From Methylobacterium nodulans ORS 2060 (lineage in GTDB: Bacteria > Pseudomonadota > Alphaproteobacteria > Rhizobiales > Beijerinckiaceae), in NCBI RefSeq assembly GCF_000022085.1, contig NC_011894.1, positions 584,501 to 648,500 of the forward strand: 64,000 nt of DNA, given 5' to 3'. Position numbers and translations under genes: made by a program. Numbering within the stretch: position 1 is the first letter of the stretch; each line of letters starts with the position of its first letter. Below the pieces are notes generated by a model. The model saw only the letters and a program-made list of their open reading frames with translations, had not been told where the DNA came from and did not search any database. Positions 8,494 through 18,113 of the stretch are shown here, piece after piece.

Positions 8494-9606
8494 ATGCGAG
8501 GGGAACTGCACGCTTCACCGGGCCAGAGCAACAGGCTCGTGTCATCTTTCACGGTGGTTTGCTTGTCTGCCTGTCTTCTTGCAGATCCGGTCGCCGCCCA
8601 AGATCCGTCCGACCCCTCTGGAAGCCCGGTCTCGGCGACGAAATCGGACAGCGTTGCAGGCGGCAGCCTCTCCATGGCAACGATCAGAGTCCCGCAGGGG
8701 GAGCGAATCGTTCTGCCGATCACCAACGCATCCACGCAGAATCGCAATTTCAGATCGATCTATATGGTCGGTCTACCACCCGGCGCCATGGTATCCGACA
8801 ACATCCATGATGCAACGATTACCAGCGAAAGCCGAACGCTGGACGTCAGCAACTGGAATCTTGAAGGGATTTCATTGCTTTTGCCGGACGATATAGCGTC
8901 ACGCTTTCCGGATCCTATCGTGACGAGCATTGTCGCCATTCTGCCGCGATCGGAAAAAGCCGGTTCCATAAGAACCGAAACGCTGTCGACGACAGTTATC
9001 ATTCCCGAGATCAAGGCGACGAAATCACCCGAAACGGTGAGCACGCAGCCGAGCGCTCAACCAGACAATCCACCACCTCCGGCACTCACCCCGCAACCCG
9101 CGTCGCAACCCACGCCGAAAGACGACAAGCCCGAGACTCCCTGGCTCAATCCCAAATCCGCCGAAGGAAAACCGAAACCGGACAACACCGGCGAGCCAAC
9201 CTCGGCACAACTAAAACAAGCCCCGAGCACAGCAGAGAAAACACGGGACACCGCGCAGGATCAGGCAACCGCATCCAGTCAGGCCCCCGATACGGCGGCA
9301 CAAGCCGGGCCGACAACGGCTCGGGATGCAGGCGAGAGCGCCCTGGCCAAGTCGCTCACTCAGAGAGCGCAGCAAGCACTCCGACTTGGCAATGTGAGCG
9401 GAGCCAGATTGCTGCTGCAGAGAGCGGCGTCGAGTGGCGATGCCGAAGCCACGTTCATGCTGGCGCAGACATATGACGAGAGCTTCCTGCGGCATTTGGG
9501 AGTCCGCGGTCTGAAAGCCGATCCGGAACAGGCCCGCACCTATTACGACGCTGCAGCCCGCGCCGGCTATGCCGGCATTCAACGCCAAGCGAAATCGGGC
9601 AGATAA
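8494..9606 (+). CDS. Exported Sel1-repeat protein with a long Pro/Thr-rich linker
   Basis: A 370-residue protein. Residues 12-36 form a signal peptide (LVSSFTVVCLSACLLADPVAAQ). A small beta-rich domain (about 50-175) is followed by a linker of about 110 residues rich in Pro, Gln, Lys and Thr. The C terminus (about 290-370) is helical with Sel1/TPR-like spacing: SGARLLLQRAASSGDAEATF and ADPEQARTYYDAAARAGYAG. It is probably periplasmic. The start ATG follows GGGAGG. It lies 29 bases upstream of the TAXI receptor gene with the same orientation, so the two are very likely one transcript. Sel1 repeats usually mediate protein-protein contacts. Confidence 0.7.
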   Translation: MRGELHASPGQSNRLVSSFTVVCLSACLLADPVAAQDPSDPSGSPVSATKSDSVAGGSLSMATIRVPQGERIVLPITNASTQNRNFRSIYMVGLPPGAMVSDNIHDATITSESRTLDVSNWNLEGISLLLPDDIASRFPDPIVTSIVAILPRSEKAGSIRTETLSTTVIIPEIKATKSPETVSTQPSAQPDNPPPPALTPQPASQPTPKDDKPETPWLNPKSAEGKPKPDNTGEPTSAQLKQAPSTAEKTRDTAQDQATASSQAPDTAAQAGPTTARDAGESALAKSLTQRAQQALRLGNVSGARLLLQRAASSGDAEATFMLAQTYDESFLRHLGVRGLKADPEQARTYYDAAARAGYAGIQRQAKSGR

Positions 9607-9635
9607 AGACAATAAAACATCGGACGGAGGACACG

Positions 9636-10799
9636 ATGGACAGAAAGCGCGCCAGGATCTTCACGACGGCCGCCTTGTGCGTTCTCAGCATCGGCTGGAC
9701 AGCCGGCTCGGTCGCAGTCGCCCGTGATCAAACCCAGAGTTCCAACAGCGCCACGGCCAGCGACAAGCTCGAAACCGAGGCGGCCATCACCGATCACATG
9801 AATTCCTCCACCGTGTCCATCATCACCGGCACGCCGGGAGGCACCTATTTCCGCATCGGGGCAGATCTTGCCTTCGTGCTGGACGACGACAGCAAGCTGC
9901 GCATCCTGCCGATCCTGGGCAAAGGAGCCGGCCAGAATGCCTACGATCTGCGCTTTCTGAAGGGAGTCGATCTCGCGTTTCTGAGAACCGATACGCTTGA
10001 GCAGCTTCGACAAGACAAACGCCTCTCCAGAATTGAATACCACATTCACTATATTGCAAAGCTGTTCGATGATGAACTTCATGTCATTGGACCGAACGAC
10101 ATCACCGATGCTCGGCAGCTGGCGGGCAAGAAAGTGACCTTCGACGTCAAAGGGAGCGGCACCGATTACAGCGGCAAAGCGATGTTCCGCAACCTTGGGA
10201 TTTCCGTGCAGGCAATCAATGTCGACCAACCAACCGCATTTGAGATGTTGCGAAAGGGCGAAGTCGACGCCGTCGTTTCAGTGGCTGCAAAGCCGGTGGC
10301 CGTGGTCGCGAATTTCGATCCAGCCGATAAATTTCACCTCATCCCGGTGAAATACTCGGAGTCGATAAACGAGTCTTACGCGCCAGCATCTATCTCAAAG
10401 AAGGATTATCCCAAGCTGATCAAGGACGATGGGCAAGTCGAAACACTGGCGGTCGGCACGGTGCTCGGTGTCTACAACCACCCGAAAGGATCCTTCCGTT
10501 ACAAGAAACTGTCTCGTTTCGTGGAATCCTTCTTCAGCCGGTTCGACGAGTTCCTCTCCCCGCAGCGCCATCCGAAATGGCGCGAGGTCAACCTCGCGGC
10601 CGAAGTGAGCGGGTGGACGCGGTTCCGGCCCGCCCAGGACTGGCTCGACAGCCAGCGCGAGCATCAGGTTTCATCCAACGACAATCTTACCAAGTTCTTG
10701 AACGAGCAGCAGCCAGGTGCAGCAACCGACAAGGAAGAGCTTTATCAGGCCTATTTGAAATGGCGGAACGCCCGTCGAAACACGACCAGCGGCCTGTAG
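9636..10799 (+). CDS. TAXI family TRAP transporter solute-binding protein
   Basis: A 387-residue periplasmic receptor. It has an N-terminal signal (TAALCVLSIGWTAGSVAVA), then the TAXI hallmark TGTPGGTYFRIGADLAF-like strand (here SIITGTPGGTYFRIGADLA), LRFLKGVDLAFLRTDTL, LAGKKVTFDVKGSGTDYSG and FEMLRKGEVDAVVSVAAKP. Such proteins bind small carboxylates for TRAP importers, but no DctQM permease gene is next to it. A GGAGG ribosome binding site precedes the ATG. Its co-transcribed Sel1 partner hints at a role in a periplasmic complex or in sensing rather than simple uptake; this is inference. Confidence 0.85.
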   Translation: MDRKRARIFTTAALCVLSIGWTAGSVAVARDQTQSSNSATASDKLETEAAITDHMNSSTVSIITGTPGGTYFRIGADLAFVLDDDSKLRILPILGKGAGQNAYDLRFLKGVDLAFLRTDTLEQLRQDKRLSRIEYHIHYIAKLFDDELHVIGPNDITDARQLAGKKVTFDVKGSGTDYSGKAMFRNLGISVQAINVDQPTAFEMLRKGEVDAVVSVAAKPVAVVANFDPADKFHLIPVKYSESINESYAPASISKKDYPKLIKDDGQVETLAVGTVLGVYNHPKGSFRYKKLSRFVESFFSRFDEFLSPQRHPKWREVNLAAEVSGWTRFRPAQDWLDSQREHQVSSNDNLTKFLNEQQPGAATDKEELYQAYLKWRNARRNTTSGL

Positions 10800-10925
10800 C
10801 GCTCGCAAGACCCGACCGGTCGCCGCGCGAGGTGCGCTCCGCGTCGAGGCGGCGGGTTCCCGCGGCCCGCGGGACCGTCCGGCTCGGGGCGAACCCGCAC
10901 GGCCTCGGCCGGGATCACGGTCCCC

Positions 10926-11214
10926 CTATCCGCGTGCGGGCTGCCTGAACCCCTCGACCAGGCTGTCGACGAACAGGCGCGTGGCCCGCGCGAGACCGCG
11001 ACGGGACGGCAGGACGGCGTGGATGATGCCGCTGCGCGGCGTCCAGGCCGGAAGCACGGCTTCGAGGTCGCCCTTGTCCAGGGCCGCCTGCACCAGATAG
11101 GTGGGCAGGCGGACGACCCCGACCCCCTCCCGGGCGGCCTGGCGCAGGGTGAGCATGTCGTCCGACACAAGGCGCGGCGCAAAGGGAATCGCGACGCTGC
11201 GCCCGTCCTACGGC
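10926..11214 (-). pseudogene. LysR-type regulator, C-terminal fragment
   Basis: About 95 residues of the C-terminal part of a LysR effector-binding domain: PRLVSDDMLTLRQAAREGVG, then VVRLPTYLVQAALDKGDLEAVLP and the closing PSRRGLARATRLFVDSLVEGF. The DNA-binding half and most of the effector domain are missing. Homology stops at about 11214, right where the stop codon of the next minus-strand gene lies, so this is a recombination breakpoint. There is no plausible start for the whole fragment. Remnant only. Confidence 0.7.
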
Positions 11215-11760
11215 TTACAACCCGATCACGTACAGGGAGACACTGACAGCAAAAAGGATGGCTCCTGCATTATACAGCCTGATTTTCCTTTTGAGGAATT
11301 CGCCAACGACGCGCGTGTTGGCGATCATCTGACGGAACAGGTCATCGATCTGAGAGCCAACGTACCTGTCCTGCAAACTTCCGATATCGAGATCAGAGAA
11401 CGCTATCCGGCTGAACAGGTCATCCGCCCTCCGAACCCTCGCCAGATCGGACCATAATAATATTATCATTCCAGCAACGCCGATCAGTAGAGATGGATGA
11501 GAGAGAACAAATTCGACCTTCTCGGATACCGAAGCGGCGTCTCTTTTCATCAAGGGCGACATCGCGAAGCCGAGGAACGAGGCAAGGAAGGCCATCAGAA
11601 GAGAAGACCGGCGTGCGACCGAGTCGATCCGTCCACCAAGATAGCCATAGAACGCGGCCAGGAGCGCGGCCTTGTCCTGCTTCGGATGAGCAGGGACTGG
11701 CGGTGCGGTCACCCTCACCTCCGGTTCGTCGGATGAGCGTTCCTGGCTCACTATCGGCAA
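11215..11760 (-). CDS. Membrane protein resembling the Pycsar effector PycTM (DUF5706-like)
   Basis: A 181-residue protein. After a charged N terminus come two membrane helices (about 54-72 SSLLMAFLASFLGFAMS; 90-108 LLIGVAGMIILLWS). Then follows a cytosolic helical segment (DLFSRIAFSDLDIGSLQDRY and DDLFRQMIANTRVVGEFLKR) and a final helix (IRLYNAGAILFAVSVSLYV). This order, with a Q/N-x-x-hh segment leading into an RK-x-R-L-x-x-A helix, is the layout of the Pycsar effector transmembrane family. Such effectors permeabilise the inner membrane on binding cCMP/cUMP. No nucleotide cyclase is next to it. It begins at TTG (or GTG nine bases later) directly after the stop of the solute-binding protein gene, so both are co-transcribed. 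Assignment is by architecture only. Confidence 0.5.
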   Translation of the reverse strand: MPIVSQERSSDEPEVRVTAPPVPAHPKQDKAALLAAFYGYLGGRIDSVARRSSLLMAFLASFLGFAMSPLMKRDAASVSEKVEFVLSHPSLLIGVAGMIILLWSDLARVRRADDLFSRIAFSDLDIGSLQDRYVGSQIDDLFRQMIANTRVVGEFLKRKIRLYNAGAILFAVSVSLYVIGL

Positions 11761-13074
11761 TCACGCATTGCGGAAAATGCGTTGTGCTGACCGCTCCGCC
11801 ATCCGCATCGCCCCTCGCACATCCTCGCGCCCAGTGCAGTAACCGGCATACATGTCGACGACGATGAACTCAGCCAGAGCCGCTGCTATCCGCTCGCTCA
11901 CGGGCGCACTCCCACCAGCGGCGAGAGAGCGTTTGACGCCTCCGGCGATTGCGCCCAGCTTCGGATCCTTCGCCCAGACCGGGTTTGCCGGATAAGCCGA
12001 AAGGGGTTCCACCAAGTAGCCTTGAGCATCGTTCAGCCAGGGGCAGTAATTCGCGGCGTCCATCATGAATGCCATGAATGCCTTACAGGCGTTTGGCGCC
12101 TTGGTGTATGTGTAGGCGAGTATCGGGAAGGCCAGGGTGAACTCCGTCGGCTTCCCTGCTGGGCCAATCGGCAGCGGCGCGTGATCCATATCCTCAGCGA
12201 TCCGAGGATTGTCCGTCTTTGCCGTTGCGTAGATCGACACGCCATTGACGGTAAGATGAAGGTCGCCGGCCAGAAAAGCCTTGTTGTTTGATGAATCATT
12301 CCAAGACACGGTGCCCGGAATGAAGGTTTCATAAAGCGCTTTCACATATTCCAGCGACTTGGTGGTCTCGGGCGAATTGATGACGATCTTTTCGTTCCGA
12401 TCCACGAGGCCGCCACCGTGAGCCCACAAGGCCCAGTGCAGCCAGGAATTTGCATCGCCCGTGGCATGGCCCAGCGCCATTCCTGCAGGAGTGTTATTCC
12501 GCTTCAGACCTTTACAGAGTTCCAGGAACTCTTCTGTGTTGGCCGGAAACGAACTGAATCCCGCCTTCTTCAGGGATGAGATGCGATAGTTGATCCCCGA
12601 ACCGGTGAAAGCCACTGGTATGGCGAGCCACCTGCCTTTGATCCTTCCATAGGCCGCGGCGGCCGGAAGCCAGGGACCATACTTCCTTTCGAGAGATGCA
12701 GCCACGTCGTCGACGGGGAGACATTTGGAGGGAAACAATGCCGGGAAGGAGTAGAGCCCCCAAACCAGGTCGGGTCCTTGCCCCGTATTCGCAGCGACGG
12801 ATGCCTTGGGCTGGATGTCGTCATAGGACTCGTTGGTGACACTGATTCTGACGCCGGTCGCCTTGATGAACGCATCCACCAGTCGCATGAATGCCTCATC
12901 CTCCGAGGGAACGAACCGCTTCCACCGCAGCAGCGAGAGGCTCGCATTGGGTTCAGGCTTCCACTCGGCTGTCTCAGCCCAAGCCCTGGCGAAGACGTCG
13001 AGGTGGCCGGCTCCGATCACGCCGGATACCGCAAGACCACCCAAGAAAGATCGACGTCGCATGCTGACGGCCAT
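11761..13074 (-). CDS. Extracellular solute-binding protein family 1 (sugar ABC type), Tat-exported
   Basis: A 437-residue periplasmic binding protein. The N terminus MRRRSFLGGLAVSGVIGAG is a twin-arginine signal. The body has the family-1 pattern: SLLRWKRFVPSEDEAFMRLV, FIKATGVRISVTNESYDD, GQGPDLVWGLYSFPALFP, and a C-terminal domain with GPAGKPTEFTLAFPILAYT. It would bind a sugar or polyol for an ABC importer. No permease or ATPase gene is near, so it is an orphan receptor. It is followed without a gap by the Pycsar-effector-like membrane gene. A MAVS pre-start of four residues is possible; MRRRSF is the more natural signal start. Confidence 0.8.
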   Translation of the reverse strand: MAVSMRRRSFLGGLAVSGVIGAGHLDVFARAWAETAEWKPEPNASLSLLRWKRFVPSEDEAFMRLVDAFIKATGVRISVTNESYDDIQPKASVAANTGQGPDLVWGLYSFPALFPSKCLPVDDVAASLERKYGPWLPAAAAYGRIKGRWLAIPVAFTGSGINYRISSLKKAGFSSFPANTEEFLELCKGLKRNNTPAGMALGHATGDANSWLHWALWAHGGGLVDRNEKIVINSPETTKSLEYVKALYETFIPGTVSWNDSSNNKAFLAGDLHLTVNGVSIYATAKTDNPRIAEDMDHAPLPIGPAGKPTEFTLAFPILAYTYTKAPNACKAFMAFMMDAANYCPWLNDAQGYLVEPLSAYPANPVWAKDPKLGAIAGGVKRSLAAGGSAPVSERIAAALAEFIVVDMYAGYCTGREDVRGAMRMAERSAQRIFRNA

Positions 13075-13262
13075 GTGAATCCTCCCTCTATACCCATACC
13101 CTGGTTTCTATTTTTTCGGTGATTAGAACGCAGCAACACCATACCACGCGACAGCTCGGCCAGACAGATCAGTTACTGGCCGGAGCACTCTGGCGGATGC
13201 TGTCGACTCCGGGACGAAAGCCCTTCGTGACGAGATCATCGGCGCCTCGATGATCGGGTTGC

Positions 13263-16200
13263 TCATGCTGGCTCGATTCCTGACGCTTGCTTCCGTCCCC
13301 ACAGCGATGCCAGCGCGCCGCTAAGCCGATCCATGGAGAGGTAGACGACCGGTGTCGTGAACAGCGTGAGAGCCTGCGACACGAGAAGGCCACCCACGAT
13401 GGCGTAGCCGAGAGGTTGCCGGATCTCCGAGCCCGTCCCGGTCCCGAGCATCAACGGCACGCCGCCCAGCAGCGCGCACATCGTGGTCATCAGGATCGGC
13501 CGAAAGCGCAGCAGGCAGGCGTCGTAGATCGCTTCCTCCGCCGATGCATGGCCGTGCCGCTCGGCGTCGATCGCGACATCGACCAGCATGATGCCGTTCT
13601 TCTTCACGATGCCGATCAGCAGGATGATGCCGATGATCCCGATCAGATCGAGGGGGCGGCCGAACAGCATCAACGTGGCGAGCGCCCCCAAACCCGCGGA
13701 CGGGAGCGTCGACAGGATGGTCAGGGGATGGATCGTGCTCTCGTAGAGCATGCCCAGGATGACGTAGACCGCGAACAGGGCCGCCAGGATCAGCGGCGGG
13801 GTGCTGCCGAGCGAACTCTGGAAGGCCTGCGCGTTGCCCTGGAAGCTCGTCGCGATCGAGGGCGGCAGGTGGAGATCCACCGTCGCCTTCTGCACCGCGG
13901 CGACCGCCGCCCCGATCGTCGCGCCCGGCGCCAGGTTGAAGCTCAGGGTGACGGACGGAAACTGGCCCTGGTGGTTGACAGCCGCCGGCGCGACACCCGG
14001 CACGAGACGGGCGATCTGGCTGATCGGAACCGAGGTGCCGCTCTGCGAGCGGACGTAGATCCGGTTGAGCGCCGCCGGGCCGAGTTGGTAGCTCGGGGCG
14101 ACCTCCAGGATCGCGTAGTACTGGTTGAGCGCCGTGTAGATCCGCGCCACGTGGCGCTGTCCGAACGCGTCGTAGAGCGTCGCGTCCACGAGCGACGGGT
14201 CGATCCCGAGGCGGGAGGCGGCGGCGCGGTCGATCTCGACGGTGAGCGTGCGCGCGGTCGATTGCTGGTCGCTCGCCACCGCGGTGAGTTCGGGCAGCCT
14301 CCGGAGCGCCTCCAGGAGCTTCGGCGCGTAGAGGTTCAGCTCGTCGAGATTCACGTCGGTGAGCGTGTACTGGTACTGCGTCTTCGACAGGCGGCTACCA
14401 ATGGTGATGTCCTGCGCCGCCTGCATGTAGAGCGTGATGCCCTGGACCTGCTCCAGTGCCTTGCCGAGGCGGACGATGACCTGATCCGCGGTGACGTCCC
14501 GCTCGCCCTCGGGCTTCAGGGTGATGAAGACGCGGCCGTTGTTCTCCGTGACGGTCGGGCCGCCCGGCCCGATGTAGCCGACCGCAGAGGCCACTGCCGG
14601 GTCGCGGCTGGCGATGGCGAGGATCGCCTCCTGGCGCTGGCGCATGCCTTGCGGAGAGACGTCCTGGGCCGCCTCGCTGATGCCGATGATCAGGCCCGTA
14701 TCCTGCTGCGGGAAGAAGCCCTTCGGGATGATCACGAAGAGGTATCCGGTGAGCGCGACCGTGGCGAGGAAGCTCATCAGCGTGAGGAAGCGGTGGCGCA
14801 GAGCAACCCGGAGCCCGCGCCCGTACGCCCGGGTCAGCCAGGTGAAGAAATCCTCCAGGAGACGCGACATCCGCCCGGGACTGCCCTCGCCGGCCGGGAG
14901 CAGCCGCGCGCAGAGCATCGGGGTCAGCGTCAGCGATACCACCACCGAGACGAGGATCGAGACTGCCACCGTGACGGCGAACTCGCGAAACAGCAGGCCG
15001 ACGACGCCGCCCATCAGGAAGAACGGGATGAACACCGCGATCAGCGAGATCGAGATCGACAGGATGGTGAAGCCGATCTCGCCCGCCCCCTTGAGCGCGG
15101 CCTGCAGCGGCGCCGCGCCCTCCTCGATGTGGCGTACGATATTCTCGACCATGACGATCGCGTCGTCGACCACGAAGCCGATCGCGATGGTGAGCGCCAT
15201 CAGGGACAGGTTATCGAGCGAGTAGCCGAGCGCATCCATGACCGCGAAGGTGCCCACCAGCGAGATCGGCACGGCGATCGCCGGGATCACGGTCGCCCAG
15301 AGCTTGCGCAGGAACAGCGCGATCACCCCGACCACCAGCGCGATCGTGAGGAGGAGCGTGAACTGGACGTCCGCGAGGCTCGCCTGGATGGTCTGAGTGC
15401 GGTCGGAGACCATCTCGACTTGGATTCCGGGTGGGAGCGATGCGCGGAGCTGCGGCAGGGCGGCCTTGATCGCCGCAACGGTCGAGGTGACGTTGGCGCC
15501 CGGTTGGCGCTGGACGGCCAAGAGCACGGCGGGCTTCTCGTTCAGCCACCCGGCGAGTGTGGTGTCCTGCGGGGCCTTGACCACACGGCCGATGTCGCGG
15601 ACCCGGATAGGGGCGCCGTTGCGGTAGGCAACGATGGCGTCCTCGAAGCCGGACACGGTCATAAGCTGGTCGTTGGTCTGCAGGGCGACCGCCTGCTGGG
15701 GGCCGTAGAGCTGGCCCTTCGGCTGGAGGACGGTCAGGTTCGCGAGGGCAGAGCGGACGGTCTCGAAGTCGAGGTTCTCGGCCGCGAGCTGCGCGGGATT
15801 GACCTGGATGCGGAGGGCCGGGCTCTGCAGGCCGCCCACCCCGACGAAGCCGACGCCCGGGATCTGCGAGATCTTCTGGGCGAGGATCGAGTTCGCGTAG
15901 TCGCTGACCGTCATGATCGGCAGCACGTCCGAGGTCAGCGCGATCAGCAGGATCGGCGTGTCGGCCGGATTGGTCTTGTGGTAGGTCGGCGGGTTGAGAA
16001 GAGCGGCCGGCAGCTGCCCCTGCGTGGCGTTGATCGCGGCCTGCACGTCGCCAGCCGCCGAGTCGACGGTGCGGCTGCGGTCGAACTGCAGGGTGATCTG
16101 GGTGAAGCCGGTGCCGCTGCTCGACGTCATCTGAGTGAGACCGGGGATCTGGCCGAACTGCCGTTCGAGCTGAGTCGCGACCGAGGAGGCGACCGTGCTC

Positions 16201-16367
16201 GGATCGGCGCCCGGGAGCTGGGCCGTGACCTGGATGGTGGGCGTGTCGATGTTCGGCAGCGCCGCGACGGGGAGCAGCGTGTAGCTAATCGCGCCCAGCA
16301 CCACGATGGCGACCATCAGAAGCGCGGTCGCGATCGGGCGGGTGATGAAGCCGGCCGAGAGGTTCAT
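13263..16367 (-). CDS. RND multidrug efflux permease (MdtB/MdtC-like)
   Basis: A 1034-residue inner-membrane proton antiporter of the AcrB/MdtBC class. It has the usual 12-helix layout with two large periplasmic loops: N-terminal FITRPIATALLMVAIVVLG, the TM4 proton-relay motif IAIGFVVDDAIVMVENIVRH with both Asp residues, and the TM10 region with a Lys (GIIGIILLIGIVKKNGIMLV). The periplasmic VASSVATQLERQFGQIPG is typical of MdtB/MdtC. It would export drugs through a tripartite pump. Its start overlaps the stop of the adaptor gene by four bases (ATGA), showing translational coupling. No outer-membrane factor is adjacent. Confidence 0.92.
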   Translation of the reverse strand: MNLSAGFITRPIATALLMVAIVVLGAISYTLLPVAALPNIDTPTIQVTAQLPGADPSTVASSVATQLERQFGQIPGLTQMTSSSGTGFTQITLQFDRSRTVDSAAGDVQAAINATQGQLPAALLNPPTYHKTNPADTPILLIALTSDVLPIMTVSDYANSILAQKISQIPGVGFVGVGGLQSPALRIQVNPAQLAAENLDFETVRSALANLTVLQPKGQLYGPQQAVALQTNDQLMTVSGFEDAIVAYRNGAPIRVRDIGRVVKAPQDTTLAGWLNEKPAVLLAVQRQPGANVTSTVAAIKAALPQLRASLPPGIQVEMVSDRTQTIQASLADVQFTLLLTIALVVGVIALFLRKLWATVIPAIAVPISLVGTFAVMDALGYSLDNLSLMALTIAIGFVVDDAIVMVENIVRHIEEGAAPLQAALKGAGEIGFTILSISISLIAVFIPFFLMGGVVGLLFREFAVTVAVSILVSVVVSLTLTPMLCARLLPAGEGSPGRMSRLLEDFFTWLTRAYGRGLRVALRHRFLTLMSFLATVALTGYLFVIIPKGFFPQQDTGLIIGISEAAQDVSPQGMRQRQEAILAIASRDPAVASAVGYIGPGGPTVTENNGRVFITLKPEGERDVTADQVIVRLGKALEQVQGITLYMQAAQDITIGSRLSKTQYQYTLTDVNLDELNLYAPKLLEALRRLPELTAVASDQQSTARTLTVEIDRAAASRLGIDPSLVDATLYDAFGQRHVARIYTALNQYYAILEVAPSYQLGPAALNRIYVRSQSGTSVPISQIARLVPGVAPAAVNHQGQFPSVTLSFNLAPGATIGAAVAAVQKATVDLHLPPSIATSFQGNAQAFQSSLGSTPPLILAALFAVYVILGMLYESTIHPLTILSTLPSAGLGALATLMLFGRPLDLIGIIGIILLIGIVKKNGIMLVDVAIDAERHGHASAEEAIYDACLLRFRPILMTTMCALLGGVPLMLGTGTGSEIRQPLGYAIVGGLLVSQALTLFTTPVVYLSMDRLSGALASLWGRKQASGIEPA

Positions 16368-17527
16368 GGCAGCATCCCCGCGCTCGCCGTAGTGGTGTTC
16401 GGGACCTCGGAGGCCGGTGCGCTCACGACGGCCGTCCCGGGCGTGAGGCGGTACTGGCCCTGCACCACCACGCTCTCGCCGGCGGTGAGGCCCGACGCGA
16501 TCAGGGCCGTGCCCCGCACGCGCTGCGCGACGCGGACCGGGCGCATCGAGACCGTGCGGTCCGGACCGACGACGAAGACGTACTGCCCTCGGTCGTTCTG
16601 CTGCACGGCGTCGGTCGGGATGGTCAGGGCGCCGCGGCCGACCGAGGTGATGACCTGGGCGTTCACGAAAGTACCCGGCCAGAGCTGCCGGTGCGCGTTC
16701 GGGAAGGTCGCCTTGAGCTGGACCGTGCCGGAGTTCGGGTCCGCCTGGTTGTTGATCAGGAGCAGGGTGCCGGTGTCGAGCTGGCGCGTGCCCGACTGGT
16801 CGTAGATGGCGGTCTGGACGGGTCCGCGCGCCAGCGCCTCTTGCACGGCCGGGATGTCCGCGGACGGGAGAGTGAAGATCACGCTGATCGGTTGCACCTG
16901 GGTCAGCACCACGATGCCGGTCGGGTCCGTGGGATGAACCACGTTGCCGACGTCGATGAGCCGCACGCCCGTGACGCCGTCGAAAGGTGCGCGCAGAGTC
17001 GCGAAGTCGAACTGCGTCGCGGCGTTGTCGATCAGGGCCTGGTCAGCCCTCAAGGTGCTCTGCGTCTGCGCGATCTGGGCCCGCTCGGTGACGACCTGCT
17101 GGTCCGTGGCGAAGCCGCGCTGGAGGAGCGGCTCGTCGCGCCTGAGGTTCGTCTCCTGGTTGGTGAGGAGGGCTTGATCGCGGGCGAGCTGGGCGCGGGC
17201 CTGATCGAGCTGCGCCTGGTAGATGCGTGGATCGATCGTCGCCAGCACGTCGCCGCGCTTGACGAACTGCCCCTCGGTGAATTCCACGTTCTCGAGGATG
17301 CCCGTGACCTGTGTCCGGACGGTTGCCGCATTGAGCGCCTGAACTGTGCCGACCCCGCTCAGGACCAGCGGCACGTCGTGCTGCTGGACGGTGGCGATGA
17401 CGACCGGAACAGGTGATGGCGGAGCAGGCTGAATTTGGTGCTGCTGGCCCGCAAGGTGGAGTTCAGCAGCAAATCCGACAGCAGCAAGCGTCAGGCTCGC
17501 CACGAGCACGCGAGACCAGATCCTCAT
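16364..17527 (-). CDS. RND efflux periplasmic adaptor subunit (MdtA-like)
   Basis: A 387-residue membrane fusion protein: signal/anchor at residues 8-25, then the lipoyl-like half VLSGVGTVQALNAATVRTQV and GQFVKRGDVLATIDPRIYQA. An alpha-hairpin (about 120-175) with QLDQARAQLARDQALLTNQE follows, then a beta-barrel domain with LRAPFDGVTGVRLIDVGNVV and a C-terminal membrane-proximal domain. It links the RND pump to an outer-membrane channel. It is the first gene of a two-gene operon with the permease. No regulator is adjacent; the LysR gene at 18114 lies 586 bases upstream in the same orientation. Confidence 0.92.
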   Translation of the reverse strand: MRIWSRVLVASLTLAAVGFAAELHLAGQQHQIQPAPPSPVPVVIATVQQHDVPLVLSGVGTVQALNAATVRTQVTGILENVEFTEGQFVKRGDVLATIDPRIYQAQLDQARAQLARDQALLTNQETNLRRDEPLLQRGFATDQQVVTERAQIAQTQSTLRADQALIDNAATQFDFATLRAPFDGVTGVRLIDVGNVVHPTDPTGIVVLTQVQPISVIFTLPSADIPAVQEALARGPVQTAIYDQSGTRQLDTGTLLLINNQADPNSGTVQLKATFPNAHRQLWPGTFVNAQVITSVGRGALTIPTDAVQQNDRGQYVFVVGPDRTVSMRPVRVAQRVRGTALIASGLTAGESVVVQGQYRLTPGTAVVSAPASEVPNTTTASAGMLP

Positions 17528-18113
17528 GGATTATCTGCCCGGGTCAGAAGAATGACGATCTCTGCTCATCAGAGCGTCTTTGCATTCGGACGATCTGGCG
17601 TTGGCAGCACTCCCCAACGGAGGCGGTGCGGTCCGGATAGGACATCGCTGAGGCAGTGATCGGCCTGTGTTCCGGGCGGCATTGATTGGGGGCCTGCTCG
17701 AACGAGCCGACCGTTACCATTGCAGCGAGAACCGCTGCCGCCATACACGAATCAACAAAGGCATGACGGATTGTGACGACACGATCCTGCCAGCGATAAT
17801 CATCGAGTCTGCAGAGTGACAACACGGTGCATACTCCAGGTGATCTACGACGCTCTCGTTACCGTAGAACCCAGGATGCATGATGAAGTCTCATGCAGAG
17901 CCTTCATGGCGATATTCGGTATGCGACATGTGAGGTGGTCTTGGTGAAGTGGTCTTGGGCGACAACAGGCACGGGACCACAAACATAAGTTGCAGAGACT
18001 TCGGCGCCCGGAGGTTGGTGCTTCGCGGCCATGAGTGTGGTGCATGAAGTAGGCGAGCACAGCAGCCGGAAGCTGTATGACCGCGTGTGCAACGTGACGC
18101 GATCGGGCGGGCC
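17528..18113. other. Intergenic stretch upstream of the efflux operon
   Basis: About 586 bases with no convincing gene; it likely carries the promoter of the efflux operon. Short open frames show no ribosome binding site or recognisable motif. Confidence 0.4.

Noticed and set aside
13287-16805. 1172-residue open frame opposite the RND pump
   Set aside because: Shadow of the GC-rich third codon positions; the opposite strand encodes an unmistakable RND permease.
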